A stretch of 64,000 bases of DNA from Nitrospirota bacterium (GCA_023229435.1 JALNZF010000006.1:124001-188000), one strand, 5' to 3'. Shown: positions 33,649 to 42,588, counted from the first letter of the stretch. The notes: generated by a model from the letters alone, not told the origin. Numbers and translations: made by a program.

Positions 33649-34326
33649 ATGAGAAAAAACAGATTAGTCATTGCCATTGATGGTCCATCGGGTGCAGGCA
33701 AGAGCACTGTGGCCCGGATCCTGGCCCAGCGACTTGGATACATCTACATCGACACCGGTGCAATGTATCGCTCCATCGGATGGAAAGCGCAGAAAGAGCG
33801 GCTCGATCCAACTGATGAGAATGCGCTTGCGGACCTGTGCAGGCGGACCGAGGTGACGATCAAGAAAGACAACAGCGATCCGCGGTTTTATGTGGACGGC
33901 ACTGACGTGACCGGTGAGATCCGTACGCCCGAGATGGGGATGATGGCGTCCGCAGTTTCCAAATCGCCCGCGGTCCGTGCCCGGCTGCTTACGCTGCAGC
34001 GGGACCTCGGCAAGAACGGCGGCGTGGTGATGGACGGCAGGGACATCGGCACCGTCGTGTTCCCTGATGCCGATTGGAAGTTTTTTCTGGAGGCGAGCGC
34101 GGAGGAACGGGGGAAGCGCCGTTACCTTGAACTGAAGGAAAAGGGCATGGACGTTGATCTTGCACGGATCACGCAGGAGATCAGGAACCGCGACGATCAG
34201 GACACCGGGCGTTCGATTGCGCCGCTCCGGAAGGCCGAGGACGCACTCCTGATCGATTCGAGTATTTTGAGCATCGACCAGGTCGTGGACAGGATGCTGA
34301 ATGAAATCAGGAAAGTGAAGAATTAA
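33649..34326 (+). CDS. cmk: Cytidylate kinase
   Basis: The 225-residue enzyme phosphorylates CMP and dCMP. The P-loop is IDGPSGAGKSTVARIL, followed by YIDTGAMYRSIGW for nucleoside monophosphate binding and MDGRDIGTVVFPDADWKFFL; the lid contains RGKRRYLE, and NRDDQDTGRSIAPL is conserved. It is of the long bacterial type. The aroA-cmk-ispH-rpsA order is a common conserved cluster. An internal repeat-like stretch lies downstream, before ispH. Confidence 0.95.
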   Translation: MRKNRLVIAIDGPSGAGKSTVARILAQRLGYIYIDTGAMYRSIGWKAQKERLDPTDENALADLCRRTEVTIKKDNSDPRFYVDGTDVTGEIRTPEMGMMASAVSKSPAVRARLLTLQRDLGKNGGVVMDGRDIGTVVFPDADWKFFLEASAEERGKRRYLELKEKGMDVDLARITQEIRNRDDQDTGRSIAPLRKAEDALLIDSSILSIDQVVDRMLNEIRKVKN

Positions 34327-34341
34327 GAAGAAGCCAATTTT

Positions 34342-34413
34342 TCACACGAAGACACAAAGAAAAGCTATTGATTATAGTGATCTTCCCTCTCCGTGGCTTC
34401 GTGGCTTTGTGTG
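34342..34413. repeat. Dispersed 'CACAGAG' palindromic repeat, divergent copy
   Basis: Arms cacacgaagacacaaagaaa (34342 onward) and gtggcttcgtggctttgtgtg (34393-34413) form an imperfect hairpin in the cmk-ispH gap, related in design to 17176-17252. Confidence 0.5.
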
Positions 34414-34470
34414 AGCAAGGACTTTTTACGACTTTGTCATATTTGATTATTGTTTGTTGCATCGGAGATC

Positions 34471-35310
34471 ATGGAAATATTTCTGGCAGACAAAGCCGGT
34501 TTCTGCTTCGGCGTGAAGCGGGCGATCAACACCGCGTTCAAGGCCGCGGGAACCGGCAAGGTGTATTGCCTCGGGCCGCTGATCCATAATCCCCAGGAGG
34601 TCGAACGGTTGCGCGAGGCGGGGGTGAAGACCGTCGAGGAGTTATCATCGCTCGACCCGGGGGATTTTCTCATCATCCGGTCACACGGGGTGCCGCCCCA
34701 CGTGCTTGCCCAGGCCAGGGCCAAAGGGCTCCAGATCATCGATCTCACCTGTCCTTTCGTAGGCAATGCGCAGCGCCATGCCGAGTCGCTTCAGAAAGAA
34801 GGCTATCAGGTGATCGTCATCGGAGAGAAGAAGCATCCCGAGGTGCAGAGTATTCTCGGCTATGCCGGCGAGAACGCGGTTGTGGTGGAGACGGCGGAGG
34901 ATGTGGAAAGCCATACATTTCAAAACCGACTGGGTGTTGTCGCCCAGACAACGCAATCGTATAGCAATTTTTCGGAAATTGTGTTAAAGTTGTTACGTCT
35001 TTCCAAAGAATTAAAGGTCTTTAACACCATTTGCCATTCAACAAAAGAACGCCAGGATGCCGCGCGTGTTCTTGCCGGGCAGGTTGATGTCATGCTGGTG
35101 GTGGGCGGACGCAACAGCGCCAATACGAGCAGGCTGGTCTCGGTATGCAAACAGGAAGGGAAGCCGACCTATCATATCGAGGTGGCCGATGAGATCCTGC
35201 CCGAGTGGCTGAAGGGCGCAACCAGGGTGGGAGTCACTGCCGGTGCGTCCACGCCTGACTGGGTGCTGGAGCGTGTGCTGGAAAGATTAAAGAGCGGAAA
35301 GGTCGGTTGA
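34471..35310 (+). CDS. ispH: 4-hydroxy-3-methylbut-2-enyl diphosphate reductase
   Basis: The 279-residue [4Fe-4S] enzyme performs the last step of the non-mevalonate isoprenoid pathway. The cluster cysteines are Cys12 in KAGFCFGVKRAI, one in DLTCPFVGNAQRHAE and one in NTICHSTKERQDAA. Histidines in PLIHNPQE and RSHGVPP, the glutamate-threonine block VVAQTTQS and VTAGASTPDWVLERV complete the active site. The start at 34471 has atcggagatc upstream; an in-frame TTG at 34450 is less likely. rpsA follows 46 bp later, as in many related genomes. Confidence 0.95.
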   Translation: MEIFLADKAGFCFGVKRAINTAFKAAGTGKVYCLGPLIHNPQEVERLREAGVKTVEELSSLDPGDFLIIRSHGVPPHVLAQARAKGLQIIDLTCPFVGNAQRHAESLQKEGYQVIVIGEKKHPEVQSILGYAGENAVVVETAEDVESHTFQNRLGVVAQTTQSYSNFSEIVLKLLRLSKELKVFNTICHSTKERQDAARVLAGQVDVMLVVGGRNSANTSRLVSVCKQEGKPTYHIEVADEILPEWLKGATRVGVTAGASTPDWVLERVLERLKSGKVG

Positions 35311-35356
35311 TAGCAGCAGCCGCCGACCATACATTGTCGGGAGGTAGGGTATTGTA

Positions 35357-37075
35357 ATGAACGAGAGTCAGGGAAACATCGAGCAGGAAGAGAACAATAC
35401 GGCAGATGACGCGAACCAGCAGAACGATTTCGAGCAGCTCTACAACCAGTCGTTGAAAAGCTTCAAGTCAGGGACCGTGGTGCGGGGCCGGATATTGCAG
35501 GTCCGGTCCGGGTTCGTGATGCTGGATCTCGGATACAAGTCCGACGGGATCATTCCCGTGGAACAGTTCACCCCGGAGGAATTGAAGGCACTCAAACCCG
35601 GCGACGAGCTTGAGGTGCTGCTCGAGGCTGCGGAAGACGCGAATGGCAATCTGATGCTTTCGCGGGAGAAAGCGAAAAAACTGCAGGTCTGGGACGATCT
35701 GAACCGGGCGCATCAGACCGGCACCCCGGTGAAAGGCACGATCATCTCGGTGATCAAGGGCGGCTTGACCGTCGACATCGGGGGGGTGGAAGCATTCCTG
35801 CCGGGCTCACAGATAGACACCAAGCCGGTGCACCAGCTCAACAGGATGATCGGGCAAGTGCTGGACCTGAAGATCCTCAAAATGAACTCGGGACGGGGCA
35901 ATATTGTGCTCTCCCGCAGGGCTATCCTTGAGCAGCAGCTGAATGTGAAGAAGGAAGAAATGCTGTCCACCCTCGTTGAGGGCCAGATGGTGGCAGGCAC
36001 GATCAAAAATGTCACGGAGTACGGCGCCTTTGTGGACCTTGGCGGCATTGACGGCCTGCTGCACATTACCGACATGTCCTGGGGCAGGATCAGCCATCCG
36101 TCCGAGATCTTGAAGGTCGGCGACAAGATAGACGTGGTTGTCCTGAAATATGACAAGGAGAAGCAGAAGGTCTCGCTCGGCATCAAGCAGAAGACAGAGG
36201 ACCCGTGGCTCGTGGCCTCTCAGAAGTATTCGGTCGGCAGCAGGGTCAGCGGCAAAGTGGTAAGCCTCACCGACTATGGGGCCTTCATCGAACTGGAACA
36301 CGGCGTTGAAGGTTTGATCCATGTTTCCGAGATGTCCTGGACGCAACGGGTGAAGCACCCGTCGAAGGTGGTTGCCGTCGGTGATGTCGTTGAAACGCTG
36401 GTGCTTGCAGTGGACCCCGCCGGCAAAAGGATCTCGCTCGGCATGAAGCAGATCGAACCCAACCCCTGGCACAGTATCAATGACCGCTATCCCGTGGGAA
36501 CCGAGGTGGAGGGAAAGGTCAAGACCGTCACTGATTTCGGCGCCTTCATCGGCCTGGAAGAGGGCATCGACGGGCTCATCCATATCTCCGACCTGTCCTG
36601 GACCAAGCACGTCAAGCATCCTTCCGAACTGCTCAAAAAAGGACAGAAGACCAAGGCCGTTGTGCTCTCCATCGACGCGCAAAAGGAGCGCATCTCGCTG
36701 GGCCTCAAGCAGCTGACGCCTGATCCCTGGGACAAGGCGGTCCTTGACCGCTACAAGGTCGGTCAGGATGAAACCGTCAAGGTGACGAAAGTTGCCGACT
36801 TCGGGGCGTTCGTTGAACTCGAGCAAGGGATCGAAGGACTGATCCCGAGCTCGGAGATGATGAAGGACGGTCCTGCTCTCAAAGAAGGCGATGAGCTGAC
36901 CGCCCGTGTCATCAAAGTCGACAAGAGTGAGCGAAAGATCGCCCTCTCGGTCAAAGCCTTGAACAAGGACAAAACACAAAACAAGGATAATGATCGATCT
37001 ACCCTCAAAGATTACCTGCAGCAGCAGGAAAAACCCGACACGACCATTGGCGCGCTGCTGAAGGAACGGAGCTGA
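35357..37075 (+). CDS. rpsA: 30S ribosomal protein S1
   Basis: The 572-residue protein has six S1 repeats, beginning at about residues 37, 122, 207, 292, 379 and 466. Repeats 3-6 are the most regular, with motifs such as YGAFVDLGGIDGLLHI, YGAFIELEHGVEGLIHVSEM and FGAFIGLEEGIDGLIHISDL. S1 binds mRNA on the 30S subunit and helps initiate translation. The N-terminal 35 residues are acidic and asparagine-rich, and the last 40 are charged. The start has gtagggtattgta upstream and the next gene, sppA, lies 7 bp on. Confidence 0.97.
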   Translation: MNESQGNIEQEENNTADDANQQNDFEQLYNQSLKSFKSGTVVRGRILQVRSGFVMLDLGYKSDGIIPVEQFTPEELKALKPGDELEVLLEAAEDANGNLMLSREKAKKLQVWDDLNRAHQTGTPVKGTIISVIKGGLTVDIGGVEAFLPGSQIDTKPVHQLNRMIGQVLDLKILKMNSGRGNIVLSRRAILEQQLNVKKEEMLSTLVEGQMVAGTIKNVTEYGAFVDLGGIDGLLHITDMSWGRISHPSEILKVGDKIDVVVLKYDKEKQKVSLGIKQKTEDPWLVASQKYSVGSRVSGKVVSLTDYGAFIELEHGVEGLIHVSEMSWTQRVKHPSKVVAVGDVVETLVLAVDPAGKRISLGMKQIEPNPWHSINDRYPVGTEVEGKVKTVTDFGAFIGLEEGIDGLIHISDLSWTKHVKHPSELLKKGQKTKAVVLSIDAQKERISLGLKQLTPDPWDKAVLDRYKVGQDETVKVTKVADFGAFVELEQGIEGLIPSSEMMKDGPALKEGDELTARVIKVDKSERKIALSVKALNKDKTQNKDNDRSTLKDYLQQQEKPDTTIGALLKERS

Positions 37076-37082
37076 TCCCTTC

Positions 37083-37982
37083 ATGAAAAAAAATCCCGTC
37101 CTGATCGTTTTGGCGACTGCCGCAGCGCTGGGAGCTCTTTTTTTCGGTATTTTGTTCCTGGCCTCGATGCTGTCCGGGAACAAGCGGACATCGACGAACC
37201 TGCAGGTGGTGGGAGCGGACAAGATCGCGCTTGTCAAGATAGAGGGACTCCTGGTCACCTCGGAGCATGTGGTTGAAGAGTTGACCGATTATGCCGAGGA
37301 TTCCTCCATCAAGGCGATCGTGTTGCGGATCGACAGCCCCGGCGGGGGCGTGGTCGTGTCCCAGGAGATCTTTAATGCGGTCAAGAACGCCAGAAAAGAG
37401 GGGAAAAAGGTTGTTGCCTCCATGGGGACGGTTGCCGCGTCGGGCGGATATTACGTGGCTGCGGCGGCAGACAGGATCGTGGCCAACCCCGGCACGCTTA
37501 CCGGAAGCATTGGCGTGAAGATGGAGTTCGCCAACATCGAGAAGCTCCTCGAGAAGATCGGGGTACGGGGGGTGGTGGTGAAAGCGGGAGAGTACAAGGA
37601 TGTGGGCTCGCCCTTCCACGACATGTCAGAACCGGAAAAGAAGATTCTTCAGGACGTGATCGACGACGTCCATAGTCAGTTCGTCAAGGCCGTTGCCGAG
37701 GGACGGAACATGCCGGAGGCGGATGTGCGGGTCCTTGCGGACGGCCGCATTTTCACCGGCAGGCAGGCCCTCGATCTTAAGCTTGTGGACCAGCTGGGAG
37801 ACCTTGCGGACAGCATCAAGATCGCGGGTGAACTGGTCGGGATCAAAGGGAAGCCGAGAGTGATCGAAAAAAGAACGAAGATCCCTTTCTTTGATTATTT
37901 GAGGGAAGAGTCCGCGACCTGGATCGCGGATGTTATTACACGCGGCATCAGCAGGAGTTCCGTAACATTACAGTATCTGTAA
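37083..37982 (+). CDS. sppA: Signal peptide peptidase SppA (short form)
   Basis: The 299-residue membrane protease is anchored by a segment at about 6-28. The S49-family core has RIDSPGGGVVVSQEIFNAV, the nucleophile serine in VAASGGYYVAAAAD, NPGTLTGSIGV and the general-base lysine in VKAGEYKDVGSPF. This matches the Ser-Lys pair of the short bacterial SppA. It degrades signal-peptide remnants in the membrane. It is 7 bp after rpsA and is followed by the IHF-like gene, a conserved arrangement in Geobacter-like and Nitrospirota genomes. Confidence 0.94.
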   Translation: MKKNPVLIVLATAAALGALFFGILFLASMLSGNKRTSTNLQVVGADKIALVKIEGLLVTSEHVVEELTDYAEDSSIKAIVLRIDSPGGGVVVSQEIFNAVKNARKEGKKVVASMGTVAASGGYYVAAAADRIVANPGTLTGSIGVKMEFANIEKLLEKIGVRGVVVKAGEYKDVGSPFHDMSEPEKKILQDVIDDVHSQFVKAVAEGRNMPEADVRVLADGRIFTGRQALDLKLVDQLGDLADSIKIAGELVGIKGKPRVIEKRTKIPFFDYLREESATWIADVITRGISRSSVTLQYL

Positions 37983-38021
37983 TCCGGAATGGTGAGAACC
38001 GAGAGGTGAGGAGGATCTTGC

Positions 38022-38306
38022 ATGACAAAGGCGGAGCTGGTAGACAAAATTGCAGAGAAGAAGCCGGGGTTGACGAGAAAACAGGTGGAAGTGATCGTCA
38101 ACACCGTGCTCGACGGCATCAAGGACGCATTGTCCCGGGAAGACAAGGTCGAGATACGGGGGTTCGGTAGTTTCCGCATTCGCCACCGCCGCGCCAAGGA
38201 AGGCAGGAACCCGAAGACCGGCGAGACCGTCTCGGTGCCGCCGAAGAAGGTACCTTTCTTCAAGGCAGGCAAGGAGATGCGGGAAATGGTCGACGGGAAG
38301 ATATGA
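38022..38306 (+). CDS. HU/IHF-family DNA-bending protein (IHF-like)
   Basis: The 94-residue protein is of the IHF type: an opening MTKAELVDKIAEK, the dimer core VIVNTVLDGIKDALSREDKV, EIRGFGSFRIRHRRAKEGRN and the DNA-intercalating arm NPKTGETVSVPPKKVPFF. The position after sppA fits an IHF subunit (beta-like), but alpha versus beta cannot be decided. It binds and bends DNA, for example in transcription activation and site-specific recombination. A gtgaggaggatcttgc ribosome site precedes the ATG. Confidence 0.92.
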   Translation: MTKAELVDKIAEKKPGLTRKQVEVIVNTVLDGIKDALSREDKVEIRGFGSFRIRHRRAKEGRNPKTGETVSVPPKKVPFFKAGKEMREMVDGKI

Positions 38307-38785
38307 CGGCGGCATGATAAAGAAATTTTCCGTTCCCCCGGTGCGAGCGAATCGATTCCGTTTTGAATCTCCAGCGTGATCAAGCCGGAGCGGGTATGGA
38401 TATCGGGTTTGCCGATACTGGTGATCCGGCGGGTGATGTTCTTTTGACCGATCGCGAACGTGTCCACCGGCTTCCTTCTGCGCCTGTTCTTCACCCATGA
38501 TACGGAGAGCTTTTTTATTGCGGTTTATGAGTGAACCGTATGTATTCCCCCATGCATTTTCTTGCCGAATTTTTCCACGGGTCACCGCTTGCCATCCATT
38601 CCTGTCGCTGGATCTGAACAGTCGCAGTGAGTAATTCCTTGCCTTTTACAGCTATTTATAGTACTGTTAACTAACTGATTTTCCGGCATTAACAAACTAA
38701 TGATCGCTCGGTACCGGCATACCTGTTCGGGAGTGGGGGCTTTTTCATAACCATTTCGGTGCGATGACGATTTGGCGTTTTATGA
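38307..38785. other. Gap without confident gene (479 bp)
   Basis: No promoter of good quality or terminator is visible directly after the IHF gene. On the minus strand, a GTG-started frame from 38494 encodes about 63 residues before it enters the IHF gene (RRRRKPVDTFAIGQKNIT); it resembles real coding sequence in composition but has no good ribosome site and no family that I recognise. The rest (38586-38785) is lower in G+C and shows nothing specific. Confidence 0.4.
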
Positions 38786-39808
38786 ATGTCTATGACTATC
38801 TCAGGGTATATGAATACATTCATTTCCTCGTATTGGGGGATGTATGCTGTTCAAACCATGCTTCATTCGATTGTTGCCTCCGTACTCGTTGACTGCGCAT
38901 TTATCGCCTGGAATATCGGAACACCGTGTTTGAAGCAGCGATTTCGATTCCTGGTCATTTTGTTGCCGGTCGTCTCTTTCCCACTCTATCAGGCACTCTA
39001 CCCACGCAGGGGTGACGCGTATTTCAGGCTGGAGAGTTTGCTGGACAGCAACAAATGGTTCTCTCTTGAGCTGTGGCACGGTGTCCCCCTGTTCATGGGG
39101 TTTGTCGTCATCCTGGCGCTCAGCGCTCTCATCTTTATCATCCAGGAATTTCTGCCCATGTTTCTCCACATGCGGGAGCAAATGCGTGAGGCCTCCGAGC
39201 CGCTTGACGACGCGGTGGAGCAGGTCCTGGCACAGAAGGTGTCGCAGGCTTTGGAGGGCCTGCCATTCGATGAGCAGTTCGTTGAGATCGTGGTGGACGA
39301 GGACCTCTCGCTTTTTTCCGATACCGGCCTGAATCCGAGGATTTATGTCTCGACCGGATTGATAAAAACCCTGACCATTGAGCAACTGCAGGCGGCTTTT
39401 GCCCATGAGATCGGCCATATTCAGAGAACACGAAGGCCGGTGCTCATCTTTGCGTATATTCTCAGGGTGCTTATGTTCTATAATCCCATTGCCATGCTGG
39501 AGTTTAGAAAACTGGCGCAGGAAGAGGAAAAAGTTTGTGATGACATAGCGATTTCACTGACCGGAAATCCTGCGGCCCTCTCCAGCGCAGTTGAGATGTT
39601 TCGTCCGGACCCTGAGGACCTGATCCAGAGCCCGGACGCAAAAAAAACAGGCGGAATTGCATCTACGATCGAGCATTATAACCATGACCTGCTTTTGAAA
39701 AGCAGGATCCTGAGCATTGGAGAGCCCCGACAAGACGATTGCCACTGGGGGGCTTCGTATTTCGTGACGCTGGCGATCATTGTCGTCATCAACTTTTTTA
39801 TTGTGTAA
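38786..39808 (+). CDS. Membrane metallopeptidase of the M56/M48 (BlaR1-like) type
   Basis: This 340-residue protein has membrane segments at about 20-42, 53-72, 100-120, 218-236 and 322-340. The zinc motif HEIGH (207-211) is followed by EEEKVCDD, which supplies the third ligand glutamate, as in M48/M56 peptidases. The preceding IYVSTGLIKTLTIEQLQAAF is typical. M56 enzymes such as BlaR1 and MecR1 cleave a partner protein in response to a signal. No repressor gene (BlaI/MecI) is beside it; instead a small DUF4367-like protein gene starts at the base after its stop. Target unknown. Confidence 0.85.
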   Translation: MSMTISGYMNTFISSYWGMYAVQTMLHSIVASVLVDCAFIAWNIGTPCLKQRFRFLVILLPVVSFPLYQALYPRRGDAYFRLESLLDSNKWFSLELWHGVPLFMGFVVILALSALIFIIQEFLPMFLHMREQMREASEPLDDAVEQVLAQKVSQALEGLPFDEQFVEIVVDEDLSLFSDTGLNPRIYVSTGLIKTLTIEQLQAAFAHEIGHIQRTRRPVLIFAYILRVLMFYNPIAMLEFRKLAQEEEKVCDDIAISLTGNPAALSSAVEMFRPDPEDLIQSPDAKKTGGIASTIEHYNHDLLLKSRILSIGEPRQDDCHWGASYFVTLAIIVVINFFIV

Positions 39809-40363
39809 ATGGATATGCAGATACATAAAATAGGAAAGACACTGAGCGGCTTGCTGTTGATGCTTGCCCTCGTGTTCCTGGCTGTCGTGTTCCTGGCTGC
39901 GATGAATTGGCTGCCCTCACTGAGGGAGGAGGGCTTTGCGAGGCAGTACAACAGTATTGAGGATGCGAAACGAACACTTAAGCTGAATGATATCCTGGTG
40001 CCCGCGTACTTCCCGGAAGGATTACGCTGGCCCCCGTCTTTTATTCTTGCGCAGAAGAAGCCCTATCAGGCGGTCGTTATGGAATTCAAGGACGCGAAAA
40101 CGAAAGAGACCTCGTTAATTGTGATCCAATCCTCCTTGAGCGGCAGCGATGGACAGCTCCAGAGAATCAGGCTGTCTCATGACAGGGAAGAGACCCGCTA
40201 TCGACTGAAAAACAAATCTGTCCTCCTTCAGGTCGGGATGTGTGACAACGGGATGCGGTGCAGTAAAATGACCTGGCAAGACAACGGCCTTTTCTACACC
40301 GTTCTTCTTACGTCCTCTCCCTTTGAGCTCATCAGAATAGCGGAAAGCATGATACACTCGTAG
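39809..40363 (+). CDS. Membrane-anchored DUF4367-like protein
   Basis: The 184-residue protein has one N-terminal membrane segment (about 13-33). The soluble part resembles DUF4367 and anti-sigma-type domains: VPAYFPEGLRWPPSFIL, MTWQDNGLFYTVLLTSSPFE and a terminal IRIAESMIHS, which recalls the W-x-x-N-G-x-x-Y and I-A-E-S-I pattern of that family. The start codon follows directly after the upstream stop codon, so the pair is translationally coupled. It may be the substrate or sensor partner of the M56-type peptidase; that is inference from spacing alone. Confidence 0.65.
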   Translation: MDMQIHKIGKTLSGLLLMLALVFLAVVFLAAMNWLPSLREEGFARQYNSIEDAKRTLKLNDILVPAYFPEGLRWPPSFILAQKKPYQAVVMEFKDAKTKETSLIVIQSSLSGSDGQLQRIRLSHDREETRYRLKNKSVLLQVGMCDNGMRCSKMTWQDNGLFYTVLLTSSPFELIRIAESMIHS

Positions 40364-40378
40364 CTTGTTGGAAGAATA

Positions 40379-40572
40379 TTGTAACTATTCAGCAAAATAC
40401 GTAACTGCTCAGGTCAAAATATTATCCGCAGATTACGCAGATTTCACAGATTAAATCGAATTTGAATTATGTTTTTAAATCAGCACCTATCTGCGTAATC
40501 TGCGGATAAAAAGGTTTTTCTCTGGTGTAACAACCTTCTGGGTTCAGATGTGCTGAGTAGTTACGAATATGC
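40379..40572. repeat. Nested palindromes in a 569-bp gene-free gap
   Basis: Outer arms gtaactattcag (40381-40392; a second version at 40401-40412) and ctgagtagttac (40553-40564) enclose inner arms atccgcagattacgcagatt (40424-40443) and atctgcgtaatctgcggat (40489-40507). The nested order suggests that one repeat inserted within another. The rest of the gap, to 40932, has a TATAAT at 40881-40886 with a poor -35, and nothing else certain. Confidence 0.65.
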
Positions 40573-40932
40573 TTCGCGTTACTCCTTCGGTTACTCCTGT
40601 CGCCGCTGGTAAAGCGTAAAGCCTCATAAGTCACTTCAAAGGGGAAAGGCTGCCGACAGAAGAGGTTCACTCAGTACAGGTTTCGTTTTTTGGCCTTATG
40701 TCTTTGAAAATACAAGCTTCATCGCTTTGTTCAGGATGATGAGGAAGGTTTAGTTTTCGACTTATATCGTAGATTGCTGCGTAACAGATGTGTTTTTCTC
40801 AGGTAACTGGGATACTTCCTACCCCCATATAAGAACAATTACCCATCAATATCAGAAGTCCTTCCTATTCACTTTCTCCTTATAATCTGGTACCTTACAA
40901 TCAACGAAACGAAAAAAAAGGAGGATCACGCT

Positions 40933-41274
40933 ATGGATACCTACACTGCACAGATGGAAACTCCAATCGGAAACGGTCTGCACACAATGCAGCTCCAGAA
41001 AAACCGGAAGCAGGGTTTACGATCGGGACCGATACCGTTCGCTACTCTTACGATTTTCGTACTCGCGCTTTCGGTCGTATTTCCGTATGGTCTCGGGGTG
41101 GCGGTTATTGCATGGGTGATCGCCCTGGCAGGAGCGCTTTTGGGAGTGGGATACGCAACATACGTTGTCCTGAAAGAATCACTCGGCAAAACAGGTACAT
41201 TTGGATACTCACCCGCGGCAGCGTATCTGGCCGGGAAACGGACAAAGAAGTCGGCAACGGGCAGGAAGTCATAA
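40933..41274 (+). CDS. Small membrane protein 1 of the shared-motif cluster
   Basis: This 113-residue protein has a charged N-terminal part, two closely spaced membrane segments (about 38-56 and 58-82, with ALSVVFPYGLGVAVIAWVIA) and a basic tail. The tail contains SPAAAYLAGKRTKK (93-106), the motif shared with the four following proteins. It is 55-60% identical by eye to the product of 42123-42497 across the membrane region, so these two are paralogues. A strong aaaaggaggatcacgct ribosome site precedes the ATG. I recognise no known family and propose no function. It is the first gene of a compact run of five, ahead of the redox operon. Confidence 0.8.
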   Translation: MDTYTAQMETPIGNGLHTMQLQKNRKQGLRSGPIPFATLTIFVLALSVVFPYGLGVAVIAWVIALAGALLGVGYATYVVLKESLGKTGTFGYSPAAAYLAGKRTKKSATGRKS

Positions 41275-41308
41275 GGACCTGGCACAGGAAATTAGAGGAG
41301 GTAGCAAA

Positions 41309-41719
41309 ATGATCATCGATAAGGGCGGAACAATGGTGGAAAGGGGTTTGTACTGGAATCCTATGGACGGACGGAGGATCACGATGAGCGAGGATGGCAT
41401 TCTTCCGGGCGATGAAAGCACGAGCTACATGAGGATGTCAGTGTTCAGTCTCCTGGTCATCGCACCGGTCATGGGAATGATGTTCGTGACCTTCCTCCCG
41501 CTCTTCGGGATCGGAGTGTTCCTCATCTCATGGCTCGTCCCTCTCATCAACACCCTGGCCGAAGTCGCCATAACAGGCGTCAAGGTCAGCGGCAGGACCC
41601 AGGGCAAGGGCGCGTTTTTCAACTGGCATCCTACCCGGGCATACTTTCATGGATTCAAGAAAACGGGAAAAACAAGCGGCAAAGGCAGGGGCTCTATTAC
41701 TAAGAAAGGGGGGCTCTAA
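41309..41719 (+). CDS. Small membrane protein 2 of the shared-motif cluster
   Basis: The 136-residue protein has a soluble N-terminal part with YWNPMDGRRITMSEDG, two membrane segments (about 44-62 and 64-90) and a long basic tail. The tail carries WHPTRAYFHGFKK (106-118), in which P-x-R-A-Y-F-x-G matches the motif of the other four proteins. The start at 41309 has ttagaggaggtagcaaa upstream. The stop is one base before the next ATG. No family is recognised. Its membrane region does not look like a direct duplicate of protein 1 or 4, so the tail, not the whole protein, is what is conserved. Confidence 0.78.
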   Translation: MIIDKGGTMVERGLYWNPMDGRRITMSEDGILPGDESTSYMRMSVFSLLVIAPVMGMMFVTFLPLFGIGVFLISWLVPLINTLAEVAITGVKVSGRTQGKGAFFNWHPTRAYFHGFKKTGKTSGKGRGSITKKGGL

Positions 41720-41720
41720 C

Positions 41721-42041
41721 ATGCATACAGGTACTATGGCAAAGAAAGCAGCATATATCGGAGCGGGAGCAGGGCTGGCCATTTTTGTAATGATTGGTTT
41801 GCTGCCCGGCTCATTTCTGGGAGGAACGCTGGGAATCAAACTGGCAGGAAGTGTATTCGGATTACCGTTGAAAGCAGACCTCTTGCCGAGGGTGACCGTA
41901 GCGTTGTCGATGTTTCTGGGAGTATTAATATCCGGCACGATATTTGTCACCGGTGGAACATTCATCGGTTGGATGATGGGGCGTGTGATTGATGGTTTGC
42001 CTGTGCACGCTTACTTCAGCGGCCGCAGAAAATCGAAATAA
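41721..42041 (+). CDS. Small membrane protein 3 of the shared-motif cluster
   Basis: This 106-residue protein has two glycine-rich membrane segments (about 10-35, GAGAGLAIFVMIGLLPGSFL, and 60-88) with LKADLLPRVTVAL between them. It ends with LPVHAYFSGRRKSK (93-106), so the shared motif is the extreme C-terminus here. The start overlaps the region just after the previous stop (one-base gap), and aaaggggggctctaac supplies a ribosome site. Translational coupling with protein 2 is likely. No family recognised. Confidence 0.78.
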   Translation: MHTGTMAKKAAYIGAGAGLAIFVMIGLLPGSFLGGTLGIKLAGSVFGLPLKADLLPRVTVALSMFLGVLISGTIFVTGGTFIGWMMGRVIDGLPVHAYFSGRRKSK

Positions 42042-42055
42042 GCAAAAGAACTTGA

Positions 42056-42070
42056 CCGGGGTATCCCCGG
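42056..42070 (+). other. Short hairpin between proteins 3 and 4
   Basis: The sequence ccggggtatccccgg is a perfect 6-bp stem with a 3-base loop, without a T-run. It lies 15 bp after the stop of protein 3 and could affect mRNA stability or attenuate the last two genes. Confidence 0.4.
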
Positions 42071-42122
42071 CCAGATCACGATTTGTTTAAATACGCAACC
42101 TTAATTAAAGGAGGATCATATC

Positions 42123-42497
42123 ATGCTTACGAACAGTCAACAGATGGCAACAGACGCAACGACACTCTCTGAGAACCACAAACTGCCGGAAGAGGGGACG
42201 CAGCCGCACAAGAAAGGGTTGCTCTCGGGACAGAAGCCGATCGTTGTCCTTATTTTCTTCGCGCTCGCACTCTCGGTCGTTTTCCCGTACGGCCTGGGGA
42301 TAGCGGTCCTCGCCTGGGTCATCGCGCTGACCGGCGCGCTCATCGGGGTTGGATATGCTTCATACCTGCTCCTTAAAGAGCTGTTCAGCAAGTCCGGCTC
42401 ATTCAGCTATGCGCCCACCGCGGCATACCTGGCCGGGAAGAAGATGAAGAAAACAAGGAACACAACCTCTTCTGATGATGGGAAGAACAAGCAATAG
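42123..42497 (+). CDS. Small membrane protein 4 of the shared-motif cluster (paralogue of protein 1)
   Basis: The 124-residue protein has a polar N-terminus, two membrane segments (about 40-59 and 62-84; ALSVVFPYGLGIAVLAWVIA) and a basic, polar tail. The tail has APTAAYLAGKKMKK (97-110). It is close to protein 1 from FALALSVVFPYG to AAYLAG, while the first 35 residues and the last 15 differ. A ttaaaggaggatcatatc ribosome site precedes the ATG. Function unknown. Confidence 0.8.
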   Translation: MLTNSQQMATDATTLSENHKLPEEGTQPHKKGLLSGQKPIVVLIFFALALSVVFPYGLGIAVLAWVIALTGALIGVGYASYLLLKELFSKSGSFSYAPTAAYLAGKKMKKTRNTTSSDDGKNKQ

Positions 42498-42588
42498 CGG
42501 ATCTTGCGCAGAGCAGTGAACAGGATTTTCTCAGAGTTCTTTGGTTGGTTTTGATACTATAAAAAATTCAGACAGGGGAGGTATATGC

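Noticed and set aside
38307..38494. Minus-strand frame of about 63 residues overlapping the IHF gene
   Set aside because: It overlaps a certain gene, has a GTG start without ribosome site, and matches nothing that I know.
40467..40670. Minus-strand frame with QITQIGADL
   Set aside because: That peptide is the translation of the cgcagattacgcag repeat; the frame lacks a ribosome site.
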